Shown here one piece after another: positions 1 through 7,841 of a stretch of 64,000 nucleotides of DNA (position 1 is the first letter of the stretch; every line of letters begins with the position of its first letter). The position numbers and the translations under genes were made by a program. Source of the DNA: Paenibacillus etheri. GTDB taxonomy: Bacteria; Bacillota; Bacilli; Paenibacillales; Paenibacillaceae. Below the pieces are notes generated by a model, which ran no database searches, had not been told where the DNA came from, and saw nothing but the letters and a program-made list of their open reading frames with translations. The stretch lies in assembly GCF_001012825.1 (NCBI RefSeq), contig NZ_LCZJ02000033.1, positions 170,358-234,357 on the forward strand, given 5' to 3'.

Positions 1-31
1 TATGACCATTTGGAAGAAGGTAGTGGATAAA

Positions 32-988
32 ATGATCTATATTAAAGATTTAATGAGTGGTCTTGAAATATTCAAGGCGCTTAGTTCTGAAATCAGAATC
101 CTCATACTCGAACTTTTAGCTACCAATCAAGCACTGAACCTGAATGAAATAGCCAAGAAGCTGAACCTCAGCAATGGCGCAATCACGATGCATATTAAAA
201 AGTTAGAAGAAAGCGGTCTCATCGAGATAAACACATCTGTCGGCAAACATGGCATTCAGAAGGTCTGCTATTTAAATAAGGATAAGCTTATTGTTGATCT
301 TCGCAGTAAGGATGTTGATAATCTCTACGAAGTAGAAATCCAAGTAGGACATTATAGCAACTATCAGGCCATTCCAACCTGTGGACTTGCTACCAAAGAC
401 AGTATTATCGGTGACTTCGACGAACCCCGTTATTTCGCTGATCCTCAGCGGATTGAATCCGAAATCATTTGGATGGCTGAGGGCTTTCTCGAATATAGAA
501 TTCCGAACTATCTTAAAGCTAACCAAACGTTCCGCGAAATCCAATTCTCAATGGAGATTGGCTCTGAAGCCCCTGGATCTAACGATAACTATCCCTCCGA
601 CCTTTATTTCTACTTAAACGGAATAAAAATCGGCTACTGGACTAGTCCTGGAGATTTCGGAGACACCCGAGGAACGTTTAATCCAGACTGGTGGCCGCCA
701 CATTTAAATCAATACGGTATGCTCAAATTAATCCGTATTAATAATGAAGGTAGCTTCATTGACGGCTGCCGAATTTCTGACGTGACACTGGATGACATTC
801 AGTTGGATTATAAGAGCGAACTCACTTTCCGGATAGCTGTAACGGACAAGCCTGTAAATAAACGTGGGCTCACCATTTACGGCAAACATTTTGGCAACTA
901 CAGCCAGGACTTACTCGCGCGTGTACTATACGATGTACATGAAGTAGAAATTGGCGCCTCTCGTACTGCCGTTACCTTATCAGAGTAA
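32..988 (+). CDS. ArsR-like winged-helix regulator with a C-terminal beta-rich domain
   Basis: The N-terminal 75 residues form an ArsR/MarR-like winged helix (FKALSSEIRILILELL, then a recognition helix near SNGAITMHIKKLEESGLI). The remaining ~240 residues are rich in aromatic and Gly/Asp residues and read like a jelly-roll sugar-binding fold; I do not recognise the family beyond that. I chose the ATG at 32 because GAAGAAGG lies about 11 nt upstream; an in-frame ATG at position 2 touches the window edge, so the gene could start earlier. A strong terminator follows. The ligand is unknown; a carbohydrate effector is only an inference from fold-like composition. Confidence 0.75.
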   Translation: MIYIKDLMSGLEIFKALSSEIRILILELLATNQALNLNEIAKKLNLSNGAITMHIKKLEESGLIEINTSVGKHGIQKVCYLNKDKLIVDLRSKDVDNLYEVEIQVGHYSNYQAIPTCGLATKDSIIGDFDEPRYFADPQRIESEIIWMAEGFLEYRIPNYLKANQTFREIQFSMEIGSEAPGSNDNYPSDLYFYLNGIKIGYWTSPGDFGDTRGTFNPDWWPPHLNQYGMLKLIRINNEGSFIDGCRISDVTLDDIQLDYKSELTFRIAVTDKPVNKRGLTIYGKHFGNYSQDLLARVLYDVHEVEIGASRTAVTLSE

Positions 989-1002
989 AATTATCCCTAA
1001 GC

Positions 1003-1047
1003 AAGAAGACCTTAGAACCAGCAATAACTGGTCTAAGGTCTTCTTTT
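1003..1047 (+). terminator. Intrinsic terminator after the winged-helix regulator
   Basis: An 18-bp near-perfect inverted repeat (AAGAAGACCTTAGA arm, one bulged A) with a 7-nt loop ends in TTCTTTT, 15 nt after the stop codon. Confidence 0.85.
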
Positions 1048-1118
1048 GCTTTGTATATTTTTTTGATTTTGACTCATAATAACCTTGTCTCCCAAACCAC
1101 CGAGAAGGAGTGTTTCGA

Positions 1119-1277
1119 ATGCGTGAAGGTCTAATTCCCGCTGTTCTTGGAACCGTCGTAATCGCTTCTAGCGCCGCTTTTCTTGGAAGCAAGTATAAGA
1201 TGGCAGCAACAGGCGTACTTGGATTTGGTCTGGCTCATGTCGTATTGGGTGCCATTGATCTGTTTGAGCATCGGTAA
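1119..1277 (+). CDS. Small hydrophobic membrane protein, 52 aa
   Basis: An ATG at 1119 follows GAGAAGGAG with 8-nt spacing. The 52-residue product begins MREGLIPAVLGTVVIASSAA and has two hydrophobic stretches (about residues 5-22 and 29-47) joined by a short basic turn (GSKYK), suggesting a two-pass membrane hairpin. A terminator follows immediately, so it is probably a single-gene transcript. I do not recognise the family. The ribosome binding site, terminator and clean composition support a real gene. Confidence 0.6.
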   Translation: MREGLIPAVLGTVVIASSAAFLGSKYKMAATGVLGFGLAHVVLGAIDLFEHR

Positions 1278-1290
1278 GGATTGGAAGATG

Positions 1291-1321
1291 CCGGGTGGCA
1301 TAAACACTGCCCGGTTTTTTT
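1291..1321 (+). terminator. Intrinsic terminator after the 52-aa gene
   Basis: CCGGG-tg-GCA pairs with TGCCCGG and is followed by seven T residues, 13 nt after the stop codon. Confidence 0.75.
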
Positions 1322-1426
1322 GATGTTCACATATTAGCGCAATTACAGCTACTTCATACATGCTATTAGGCATTTTTCAGGCCAATAGCGGCAACCCTAC
1401 TCTCTCTCTGCTCTGCAACCGAGCTC

Positions 1427-1482
1427 ACAAAAAGAAGGCTGTCTCACCAGCTATTTTCATAGCTTATGGGACAGCCCTTCTC
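1427..1482 (-). terminator. Terminator of the yqeM-like gene
   Basis: On the minus strand AGAAGGGCTGTCCCA pairs with TGAGACAGCCTTCT and is followed by a T tract, just after the methyltransferase stop codon. Confidence 0.75.
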
Positions 1483-1485
1483 TAT

Positions 1486-2256
1486 TTATTTTATAGCAAT
1501 ATAAAATAAACGTTCAGCATCATCATCCGCCTCTATCCACTCGAAATCGGCGTAAGTTCTCACATCACTAAAGCCAGCCTTAAGCAGTTCATCCTTCATC
1601 CACTGGGGATCGTAGGCACGCTGAATATGCGTCTCTTCGAAACGGCGATAAACATCACTCCGCCCCTCTTCGCGAGCGAAAATGGACAGATGATGTTCTA
1701 TTTCATGGCGTGGAACATCCATCTCACAAGTCCAAATATAGGACACCGACGGTTCGTCCAGAATAAAGGGCTGCTCTTCTTCATAACGGATCAGTGTGTT
1801 CGGATGATGCACATCGAACAGAAAGGTGCCGCCTTGCTTCAGACCTGCAAAGGTACTAGCAAAGACAGCTCTGACATCGTCTTCTTCCAGTACATAGTTC
1901 AGACAGTCACAGAATGAAATCACAGAGTCTACAAGCTCTGGAAGCTCCCATTCCTTCATGTTTTGTCTAATCCAACGAACACTACCTTCGCGCAAAAAGC
2001 GCCGTCCCTGGGGATGCTCCTCCATTTTGCGCTGTGCCACTGAGAGCATGTCTGAAGATAGATCGATTCCGGTCATATGATATCCTGAACCCGCCAAAGG
2101 AATGGTGATACTCCCTGTGCCGCAGCCAAGCTCAGCCACGGTTACAGGCTTACCATATTTGCTCCATGCGGTTTCAGCAAAGGAGATCCAATCAGGATAC
2201 GGCATATCTGCCATGAGCTCATCGTATACATAAGCAAATTTCCCATAGGAAGACAC
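1486..2256 (-). CDS. yqeM: Class I SAM-dependent methyltransferase, YqeM-like
   Basis: This 256-residue Rossmann-fold methyltransferase carries the SAM-binding motif I AELGCGTG at residues 41-48, the acidic motif GIDLSSDML after it, and an ISFCDCLNYV segment at motif IV. The N-terminal YGKFAYVYDELMADMPYPDW is typical of YqeM. Its place at the end of the yqeG-yqeH-aroE-yhbY-nadD-yqeK-rsfS cluster matches Bacillus, where yqeM follows yqeL (rsfS). Here an S1-domain gene intervenes, and a 155-nt gap holds a promoter candidate for yqeM alone. The start codon is GTG. The substrate of YqeM is not established. Confidence 0.85.
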   Translation of the reverse strand: MSSYGKFAYVYDELMADMPYPDWISFAETAWSKYGKPVTVAELGCGTGSITIPLAGSGYHMTGIDLSSDMLSVAQRKMEEHPQGRRFLREGSVRWIRQNMKEWELPELVDSVISFCDCLNYVLEEDDVRAVFASTFAGLKQGGTFLFDVHHPNTLIRYEEEQPFILDEPSVSYIWTCEMDVPRHEIEHHLSIFAREEGRSDVYRRFEETHIQRAYDPQWMKDELLKAGFSDVRTYADFEWIEADDDAERLFYIAIK

Positions 2257-2282
2257 TAGTACACCGCTTTCTATTACAACAT

Positions 2283-2311
2283 TTAATATGATTCTATTAT
2301 TGGCCCAACAA
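2283..2311 (-). promoter_or_regulatory. Candidate sigma-A promoter for yqeM
   Basis: On the minus strand TTGTTG (2306-2311) and TATTAA (2283-2288) are separated by exactly 17 bp, 27 bp upstream of the GTG start. An imperfect hairpin (AAACGC/GCGTTT arms) lies just upstream but has no T run. Confidence 0.45.
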
Positions 2312-2411
2312 GCATAAACGCCCTCGGCATCCCTACAAGGACGGTGAGCGTTTAAGCGAGAAATATAAGGAGAACGTATAGTGTGAAACTTATACTATCT
2401 CATATTTTAAA

Positions 2412-3332
2412 TTATTCGGTTGTTTCTTCATTTCCCTCGGTTAAAGCTTCCTCTTCCTTAGGAGCAAGATACGTCCAATTCTCTTTTTGGGTAATATGGC
2501 CTTCCTTCATCAGCTTTCCAAGCGCACGCTTAAAGGCTGATTTGCTAATTCCGAAACGTTGCTTGATAATATCGGGTGGTGTTGCATCCGAATAAGGCAT
2601 TGCTCCACCCGGACGGGCATGCAAGAACTCCAAAATCGAGGCAGAGTCTACATCCATGCCTACTTCTTTACGGAGACCCATAGAAAGGTTAACACGACCA
2701 TCCTCACGGATATGGGAGACACGTGCTTCGAACTGCTCTCCAAGACGTAGTAGACGACTCCGTTCAGAGGAATGGACCATACCGATAATACCAAAGCCTA
2801 AAACTCCAGCATCTACAAGAACAAAAGTCCCCATCTGCAGCGGCTTATACACCCGGGCTGTCACAGTCTGTCCCATCCAGGATTCAGGCGCAGGAAGAGC
2901 TAGCGGAGCTAGTTCCTGTTCTCCAGCTAATTTAGCACGAAGACGCCCCTGTTTATCATGTTCCATAATCGCATACACATAGTCACCGACCTGAGGACGA
3001 AGCTCTGGAAGCTCTGGAAGCTCACGGATTGGCAACAGCAGCTGCCGTCCAAGGCCCATTTCCAAGAAGCAGCCCAGCCGTGGATGAATATCAGCTACTT
3101 CCAATAACGCCATCTCGCCCAACGTTAGAAACGGTTTCTTCATCGTTGCCGCAAGACGATCCTCGGTATCGAAGAAGATAAAGACTTCAACTTTATCGCC
3201 TGTCTTAACCTTCTCGGTAAGCTCTGTATAATGCAGCATAACATCCTGATCTCCTGCGTTCAGGAAAAATCCGTATGGGGATACCTCTCTTACTACATTA
3301 AGTGTAACTGTAGTTCCTGCAATCAGGCTCAT
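2412..3332 (-). CDS. S1-domain RNA-binding protein, CvfB/YitL-like
   Basis: The 306-residue product has S1-like beta-barrel repeats (residues ~1-60, ~65-130 and ~140-215, including GTFVLVDAGVLGFGIIGMVHSSE and an AEDGRVNLS-type ending) followed by a C-terminal winged helix (ILEFLHARPGGAMPYSD through AFKRALGKLMKEGHI). This layout is that of CvfB/YitL, whose members bind RNA. The start was set at MSLIAGTTVTL because its ATG overlaps the rsfS stop as ATGA; the longer frame would run back into rsfS. It sits between rsfS and yqeM, where Bacillus subtilis has no such gene. Confidence 0.85.
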   Translation of the reverse strand: MSLIAGTTVTLNVVREVSPYGFFLNAGDQDVMLHYTELTEKVKTGDKVEVFIFFDTEDRLAATMKKPFLTLGEMALLEVADIHPRLGCFLEMGLGRQLLLPIRELPELPELRPQVGDYVYAIMEHDKQGRLRAKLAGEQELAPLALPAPESWMGQTVTARVYKPLQMGTFVLVDAGVLGFGIIGMVHSSERSRLLRLGEQFEARVSHIREDGRVNLSMGLRKEVGMDVDSASILEFLHARPGGAMPYSDATPPDIIKQRFGISKSAFKRALGKLMKEGHITQKENWTYLAPKEEEALTEGNEETTE

Positions 3333-3676
3333 ACAGTCTCCACTACCTTCGCATCCGACCACAGACGCTCAATATTGTAGTATTCACGTTCATCACGGTG
3401 GAAAATATGAACGATAACATCTCCAAGATCCATCAGTACCCAGCGTGCTGAATCCATTCCTTCGATACCCTTAATTACTCCGCCTGCTTCATGGACTACT
3501 TTGCGGACTTCGGTAGCGATGGACTGTACTTGGGTATCCGAATTACCATGACATACAACAAAGTAATCACTAATTGGTGAAACAGTACGCAGATCTAATG
3601 CCACTACGTTCATTGCTTTTTTATCTTCCACAGCCTTAAGGGCCAGTTCTAACAGCTTGCTTGGTTGTACACTCAT
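3329..3676 (-). CDS. rsfS: Ribosome silencing factor RsfS
   Basis: The 115-residue protein matches RsfS/YqeL/Iojap: LELALKAVEDKKAMNVVALDL, the SDYFVVCHGNS core, an RWVLMDLGDVIVHIF strand and the terminal YYNIERLWSDA. RsfS binds ribosomal protein uL14 and blocks subunit joining when nutrients are short. Its ATG overlaps the yqeK stop as ATGA and its own stop overlaps the next start the same way, so it is translationally coupled on both sides. Confidence 0.97.
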   Translation of the reverse strand: MSVQPSKLLELALKAVEDKKAMNVVALDLRTVSPISDYFVVCHGNSDTQVQSIATEVRKVVHEAGGVIKGIEGMDSARWVLMDLGDVIVHIFHRDEREYYNIERLWSDAKVVETV

Positions 3677-4251
3677 ATTTTATCCTCCAATATTCTAACT
3701 AAATCATTACGCGCCAGTACCGTTAACGGAAAGATCACTCGGCGTTTTTCCAGTAGCAAACTAATCGTAGAATCAAATCCAGCGACTAGTCCTTCTTCCA
3801 AACTTTCTTTTGCCAGCTTACGTATCTTATCGACCCCTGGAAAATCGCGGCCAGGCTCGATATAGTCGGCGAGACAGACAATTTTCTCAAGTAAACTCAT
3901 GTCTTCACGACCTGAGGTGTGAAAACGGATCGCATTAAGAATATCCGGATCTGTGATCCCATAATCTTGCTCTGCTACAAAGGCTCCTACTTCCGAATGC
4001 CACAGCTGCTTGTCATGCTTCAGAAGATTCAAGTTCAGATGATTCTGCTCGATAATCTCCTTCATTCTCTCCACAGGCCAATACTTGGCTACATCATGCA
4101 GAATCGCTGCTGTCTCTGCACGCTCAGGATCAGCGCCATATTGCTCCGCTAGTTGAATGGATGACTCCATGACGCCCAGTGTATGCTTCCAGCGCTTAGC
4201 AGGCATTTGTGTCGAGACCGCCTCAATCAGAGCTTCGCGGCTGTATACCAT
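3673..4251 (-). CDS. yqeK: YqeK-family HD-domain dinucleotide hydrolase
   Basis: The 192-residue HD-domain protein has metal-ligand motifs RWKHTLGVMESS, ILHDVAKY, LWHSEVGA and IRFHTSGREDM in order. Known YqeK proteins hydrolyse Ap4A symmetrically; that activity is inferred here. The ATG at 4251 was preferred over one at 4272 because AAAGGAG precedes it by 8 nt. The gene start overlaps the end of nadD by 29 nt, within the same operon. Confidence 0.93.
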   Translation of the reverse strand: MVYSREALIEAVSTQMPAKRWKHTLGVMESSIQLAEQYGADPERAETAAILHDVAKYWPVERMKEIIEQNHLNLNLLKHDKQLWHSEVGAFVAEQDYGITDPDILNAIRFHTSGREDMSLLEKIVCLADYIEPGRDFPGVDKIRKLAKESLEEGLVAGFDSTISLLLEKRRVIFPLTVLARNDLVRILEDKI

Positions 4252-4825
4252 ACAATCCACTCCTTTGAACATAATCGAACACTGCCTCAGGTACCATATA
4301 ACGAATGGATTTGCCCGTTGCAGCCCGTTCTCTTAACATCGTTGACGAAATATCAACCAGAGGCATATCTGCTAGTAGCACCTTTTCTGCTATATAGGTT
4401 GGCAATGCGTCTAGATCAATAGGTGTTCCCGGACGACCTACGCCGATAAATGTGAGCCGCTGCACAAGCTCTTCAATCTCGTTCCATTTCGGTAAATATT
4501 GGACCATATCCGCTCCGATGATGAAATAAAGATCGAAATGCGGATACGCCTCTTGCAGCCGTCTTATGGTCTCATACGTATAGGAAACGCCACCTCTGAC
4601 AACTTCCCAGTCTAATGTGCGAAAAGCTTCATGATTGTGTATCGCTTCCTGCACCATTGCCAGCCGGTCTGCTCCAGATACCCCTGCCTCATGTTTATGA
4701 GGCGGGATATGTGAAGGCATGAACCATACTTCTTGAAGTCCATAAGTTTCTCTAGCTGCTTCCGCTGCCATCATATGACCGATATGAAGAGGATCAAAGG
4801 TACCTCCCATAATTCCAACTTTCAA
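4223..4825 (-). CDS. nadD: Nicotinate-nucleotide adenylyltransferase NadD
   Basis: The 200-residue nucleotidyltransferase contains the signature GGTFDPLHIGH at residues 7-17 and the C-terminal ISSTMLRE motif that binds the ATP phosphates. It converts nicotinate mononucleotide and ATP to deamido-NAD in NAD synthesis. The start codon is TTG, directed by AGGAGG seven bases upstream. It lies between yhbY and yqeK as in Bacillus. Confidence 0.97.
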   Translation of the reverse strand: MKVGIMGGTFDPLHIGHMMAAEAARETYGLQEVWFMPSHIPPHKHEAGVSGADRLAMVQEAIHNHEAFRTLDWEVVRGGVSYTYETIRRLQEAYPHFDLYFIIGADMVQYLPKWNEIEELVQRLTFIGVGRPGTPIDLDALPTYIAEKVLLADMPLVDISSTMLRERAATGKSIRYMVPEAVFDYVQRSGLYGIQPRSSD

Positions 4826-4858
4826 GGGACGACCTCCTCGGTAGTATGCTTTCAGGTA

Positions 4859-5152
4859 TTAGCGTGGCAGCTCAATGGTTTTGTTATCACGCGATTCCTT
4901 GTACAAGACAATGGTCTTTCCGATTACTTGTACAAGCTCAGAACCCGATTGTTCGGCAAGTAGCGCACCGATTTCTTTGGGATTCTCAATATTGTTGCTC
5001 AGTATACTAATCTTCATAAGCTCACGCTTCTCAATAGCTTCTTCAATGTGGCGTACGAGGTGATCATTTACTCCACCTTTGCCCACTTGAAAAATAGGAT
5101 CGAGGTGATGCGCCAATGAACGAAGATACCGTGTTTGTTTACCAGTTAACAT
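4859..5152 (-). CDS. yhbY: YhbY-family CRM-domain RNA-binding protein
   Basis: The 97-residue CRM-fold protein begins MLTGKQTRYLRSLAHHLDP and has the conserved GKGG loop (VGKGGVNDHLV) of YhbY/YqeI, which associates with pre-50S ribosomal particles. It lies between aroE and nadD, the Bacillus order. An AAGGAG lies 10 nt upstream of the ATG. Confidence 0.95.
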   Translation of the reverse strand: MLTGKQTRYLRSLAHHLDPIFQVGKGGVNDHLVRHIEEAIEKRELMKISILSNNIENPKEIGALLAEQSGSELVQVIGKTIVLYKESRDNKTIELPR

Positions 5153-5209
5153 AAATGAATAACTCCTTAATTAACATATATTATTACCCTAAATTGATGA
5201 ATCCATTTC

Positions 5210-6085
5210 TTACTCTTTTCCACCCAGACAATTGAGTATGGTCTGACGCATGATTTCCGTAGGAGCAGGTTGTCCTGTCCAGTACTCCAGTGCATAGGCG
5301 CCCTGATAGACAAACATCCCGAGGCCTCCATGAATCGTACAGCCCCGTTCAAGTCCTTCTAACAATAGACGCGTACGCAGTGGATTATAAATCAGATCAC
5401 TTACGACCATCCCTGCACGAAGCAGTCCAGGATCTATCGGTGTCTCATCCATATGAGGATACATTCCTACGGAGGTTGTATTAATCAGTACATTAACACC
5501 ATCCAGCATTTCCGCCACTTCGTTCATGCTAATCCCAATGACATTCCCTTTGCTCTGGCACTCTGCAGCTAAGTCCTGTGCCTTATCAACACTGCGATTA
5601 GCGATAAGGATAGCAGAAGGCTTCTCCTGAAGCAGTGCGGCAACAATTCCTCTTGCTGCTCCGCCGGCTCCAATCACCATAATCTTCGAACCTGACAAAT
5701 CAGAAATGGCTTCCGCTTTAAGCGAACGTACATAACCGATTCCATCCGTATTATATCCGGTGAGTATCCCGTTATTATTAACAATCGTATTGACTGCACC
5801 AACGGCTACCGCACTTTCATCTAATAGATCCACATGAGCCATCACCGCAACCTTATGCGGAATTGTCACATTTACCCCACGGAACCCAAGCGTGCGAATC
5901 GCTTGCACCGCATCTTCCAGATTCTCCGGAAGGATATGAAGAGGCACGTAAGCACCCGGAATTCCCAATGCTTGCAGTGCTGCTTCATGCATAATAGGAG
6001 ATTTTGATTGTATAATAGGATCTCCCATTACGCCCAGCAGAATATTCCCGGTATTGTAGCCCTCGGTTGCAGTTATCAAAGACAC
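5210..6085 (-). CDS. aroE: Shikimate dehydrogenase AroE
   Basis: The 291-residue protein reduces 3-dehydroshikimate to shikimate with NADPH. It shows the substrate-binding SKSP loop (QSKSPIMHEAAL), the catalytic lysine in NVTIPHK, the YNTDG motif, and the dinucleotide-binding loop GAGGAARG. The start codon is GTG with GGGGAGG eight bases upstream. It follows yqeH by 16 nt in the operon. Confidence 0.97.
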   Translation of the reverse strand: MSLITATEGYNTGNILLGVMGDPIIQSKSPIMHEAALQALGIPGAYVPLHILPENLEDAVQAIRTLGFRGVNVTIPHKVAVMAHVDLLDESAVAVGAVNTIVNNNGILTGYNTDGIGYVRSLKAEAISDLSGSKIMVIGAGGAARGIVAALLQEKPSAILIANRSVDKAQDLAAECQSKGNVIGISMNEVAEMLDGVNVLINTTSVGMYPHMDETPIDPGLLRAGMVVSDLIYNPLRTRLLLEGLERGCTIHGGLGMFVYQGAYALEYWTGQPAPTEIMRQTILNCLGGKE

Positions 6086-6101
6086 TGTAATAGCCTCCCC
6101 G

Positions 6102-7229
6102 TCAGATCATCGAAGGGCGGGTAAGCACCTTCACACCACGCGGAACGTGGATAGCCACGACTGCGCCTTCTATCCCGTTGACCTTAATCCAGCCTAAACC
6201 TGAAATGTATAGATCGCTCCGACTGCCTTTATTAATACGGAACTCATGCCGTTGCCACGGTGGCAGCTTGTCCATCCGGTCACTTCCTGGAGGAGACAAC
6301 ATTTCACCACGATGGTCCTCATAAAGGGAATCTGCACGTTCCAGCTTGGTACGATGGATTTTTAAAGTACCACTAATAAAGCAAGTGAACGATTGATGTG
6401 GGCCTTGCACGAAATCAAAACGTCCCAGTCCACCGAAGAAAAGAGTTTGTCCTTCGTTCAACTGGTATACTGCAGGTTTTAACGGGTTAGCAGGCATAAC
6501 CGCATCCAAATCTTGACGCTCAACTAGTTCACTATAACGCCATGGATACACGATCCCTGGCGTATCAATAATATAGTGGCCATCATCCAGTGGGATTTTG
6601 ACCGTATCGAGTGTTGTACCAGGGTAACGTGAAGTGGTTAACTCCTGCTCCAAATCGCTATAGTCTGAAATCAGACGGTTGATAAGCGTGGATTTCCCTA
6701 CATTCGTTGCACCCACTACATAAACATCACGCTCACCACGCAGTTCTGTTACGGCCTCCAGCAAACGGTCAAAACCTTGATTACGTTTCGCACTACAAAG
6801 TACGATTTCAGCTGTCCGCAATCCTTCTTCTTTACAGCGTTGTTGCATCCAGTTACGCAGTTTATTCCAGTTCGTAACCTTAGGTAGCAGATCACATTTA
6901 TTCACTGCAAGAATAACTGGGTTATTACCGACAAACCGCTGAAGGCCGGAAATCAAACTGCCTTCAAAATCGAAAATGTCCACAATATGAATAACAAGTG
7001 CATTTTTCTCCCCTACTCCACTCAGCAAGCGAAGAAATTCATCCTGATTCACAGAAACAGATGAAGCCTCGTTATAATTCTTAATCCGGAAACAGCGCTG
7101 GCAAATCACGGGGTCCCGATCAAGTGCGACTTCCGGAAGGTATCCTGGTTGATCCTTATGCTCCGTCTGAAGCTTGATACCACAACCGCTACACTTCTCA
7201 GCACGCTGTGTTTCACTTTGTTCGTTCAT
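6102..7229 (-). CDS. yqeH: Circularly permuted GTPase YqeH
   Basis: The 375-residue GTPase starts with a zinc finger (CSGC at residues 14-17, CQRC near 43) followed by G motifs in permuted order: NKCD (G4), then GATNVGKST (G1) and DTPG (G3). YqeH acts in assembly of the 30S subunit in Bacillus. Its ATG lies 2 nt past the yqeG stop codon, with a GAGGAGG ribosome binding site inside the end of yqeG. Confidence 0.97.
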   Translation of the reverse strand: MNEQSETQRAEKCSGCGIKLQTEHKDQPGYLPEVALDRDPVICQRCFRIKNYNEASSVSVNQDEFLRLLSGVGEKNALVIHIVDIFDFEGSLISGLQRFVGNNPVILAVNKCDLLPKVTNWNKLRNWMQQRCKEEGLRTAEIVLCSAKRNQGFDRLLEAVTELRGERDVYVVGATNVGKSTLINRLISDYSDLEQELTTSRYPGTTLDTVKIPLDDGHYIIDTPGIVYPWRYSELVERQDLDAVMPANPLKPAVYQLNEGQTLFFGGLGRFDFVQGPHQSFTCFISGTLKIHRTKLERADSLYEDHRGEMLSPPGSDRMDKLPPWQRHEFRINKGSRSDLYISGLGWIKVNGIEGAVVAIHVPRGVKVLTRPSMI

Positions 7230-7231
7230 TA

Positions 7232-7753
7232 CTATTTATCCTCCTCGTGCCACAATCCTTTTTTACGAAGCCGTGTCAGAGCAACTCGCTCTACCCGGCG
7301 ATTAAATCTTGTACCGAACCCTTCATCCTTAACGGAGATTGGCAGCACCAATACGGTATACAGGCCAAGCCGATTGCCGCCGTATACATCTGTAAGCATT
7401 TGGTCTCCCACCACAATCGTTTGCTCCGGTGGCAACTCCATCTGCTTCATCGCTTTGAGAAAAGGAGCATTACTCGGTTTACGAGCCTGATGCACAAATT
7501 CAATATTAAGCGGTGTAGCAAAGCGTGACACCCGATCCATGTTGTTATTGGATACGATGATGAGCTTAAAGCCCAATTCCTTCACCTTCTCAAACCATAA
7601 CAACAGCTCCGGAGTAGCCACAGGCGCTTTGGCACCGACCAGTGTGTTATCCAGATCCGTAATGATTCCACGGTATCCCTGTCGATACAGCTCTTCCAGA
7701 GAAATATCGAATACCGTATTCACCCGGAGTTTGGGAACTAACATTTCAAACAA
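7232..7753 (-). CDS. yqeG: HAD-superfamily phosphatase YqeG
   Basis: This HAD subfamily IIIA phosphatase has motif I DLDNTLVG, motif II IIVSNN, the ARKPSN lysine motif and GDQMLTD acids. I set the start at TTG 7753 (173 residues, close to the usual length) because GAGGTG lies about 6 nt upstream; an ATG at 7744 is the alternative. It is the first gene of the ribosome-biogenesis operon. The physiological substrate of YqeG is unknown. Confidence 0.9.
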   Translation of the reverse strand: MFEMLVPKLRVNTVFDISLEELYRQGYRGIITDLDNTLVGAKAPVATPELLLWFEKVKELGFKLIIVSNNNMDRVSRFATPLNIEFVHQARKPSNAPFLKAMKQMELPPEQTIVVGDQMLTDVYGGNRLGLYTVLVLPISVKDEGFGTRFNRRVERVALTRLRKKGLWHEEDK

Positions 7754-7780
7754 TACGTTCACCTCGATTTCATACAAAAA

Positions 7781-7808
7781 ACTATAACATACTCCATGCG
7801 CTACGCAA
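7781..7808 (-). promoter_or_regulatory. Candidate sigma-A promoter of the yqeG operon
   Basis: On the minus strand TTGCGT (7803-7808) and TATAGT (7781-7786) are spaced 16 bp, about 28 bp upstream of the TTG start. No terminator was seen between the transglutaminase stop and this site, so readthrough from the upstream operon is also possible. Confidence 0.5.
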
Positions 7809-7841
7809 ATAAATCTATATCAATGATTTACTGCAATCACG

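Noticed and set aside
2310-2370. Terminator between the S1-domain gene and yqeM
   Set aside because: A hairpin can be drawn but it has no T run on the minus strand, so it is not listed as a terminator.
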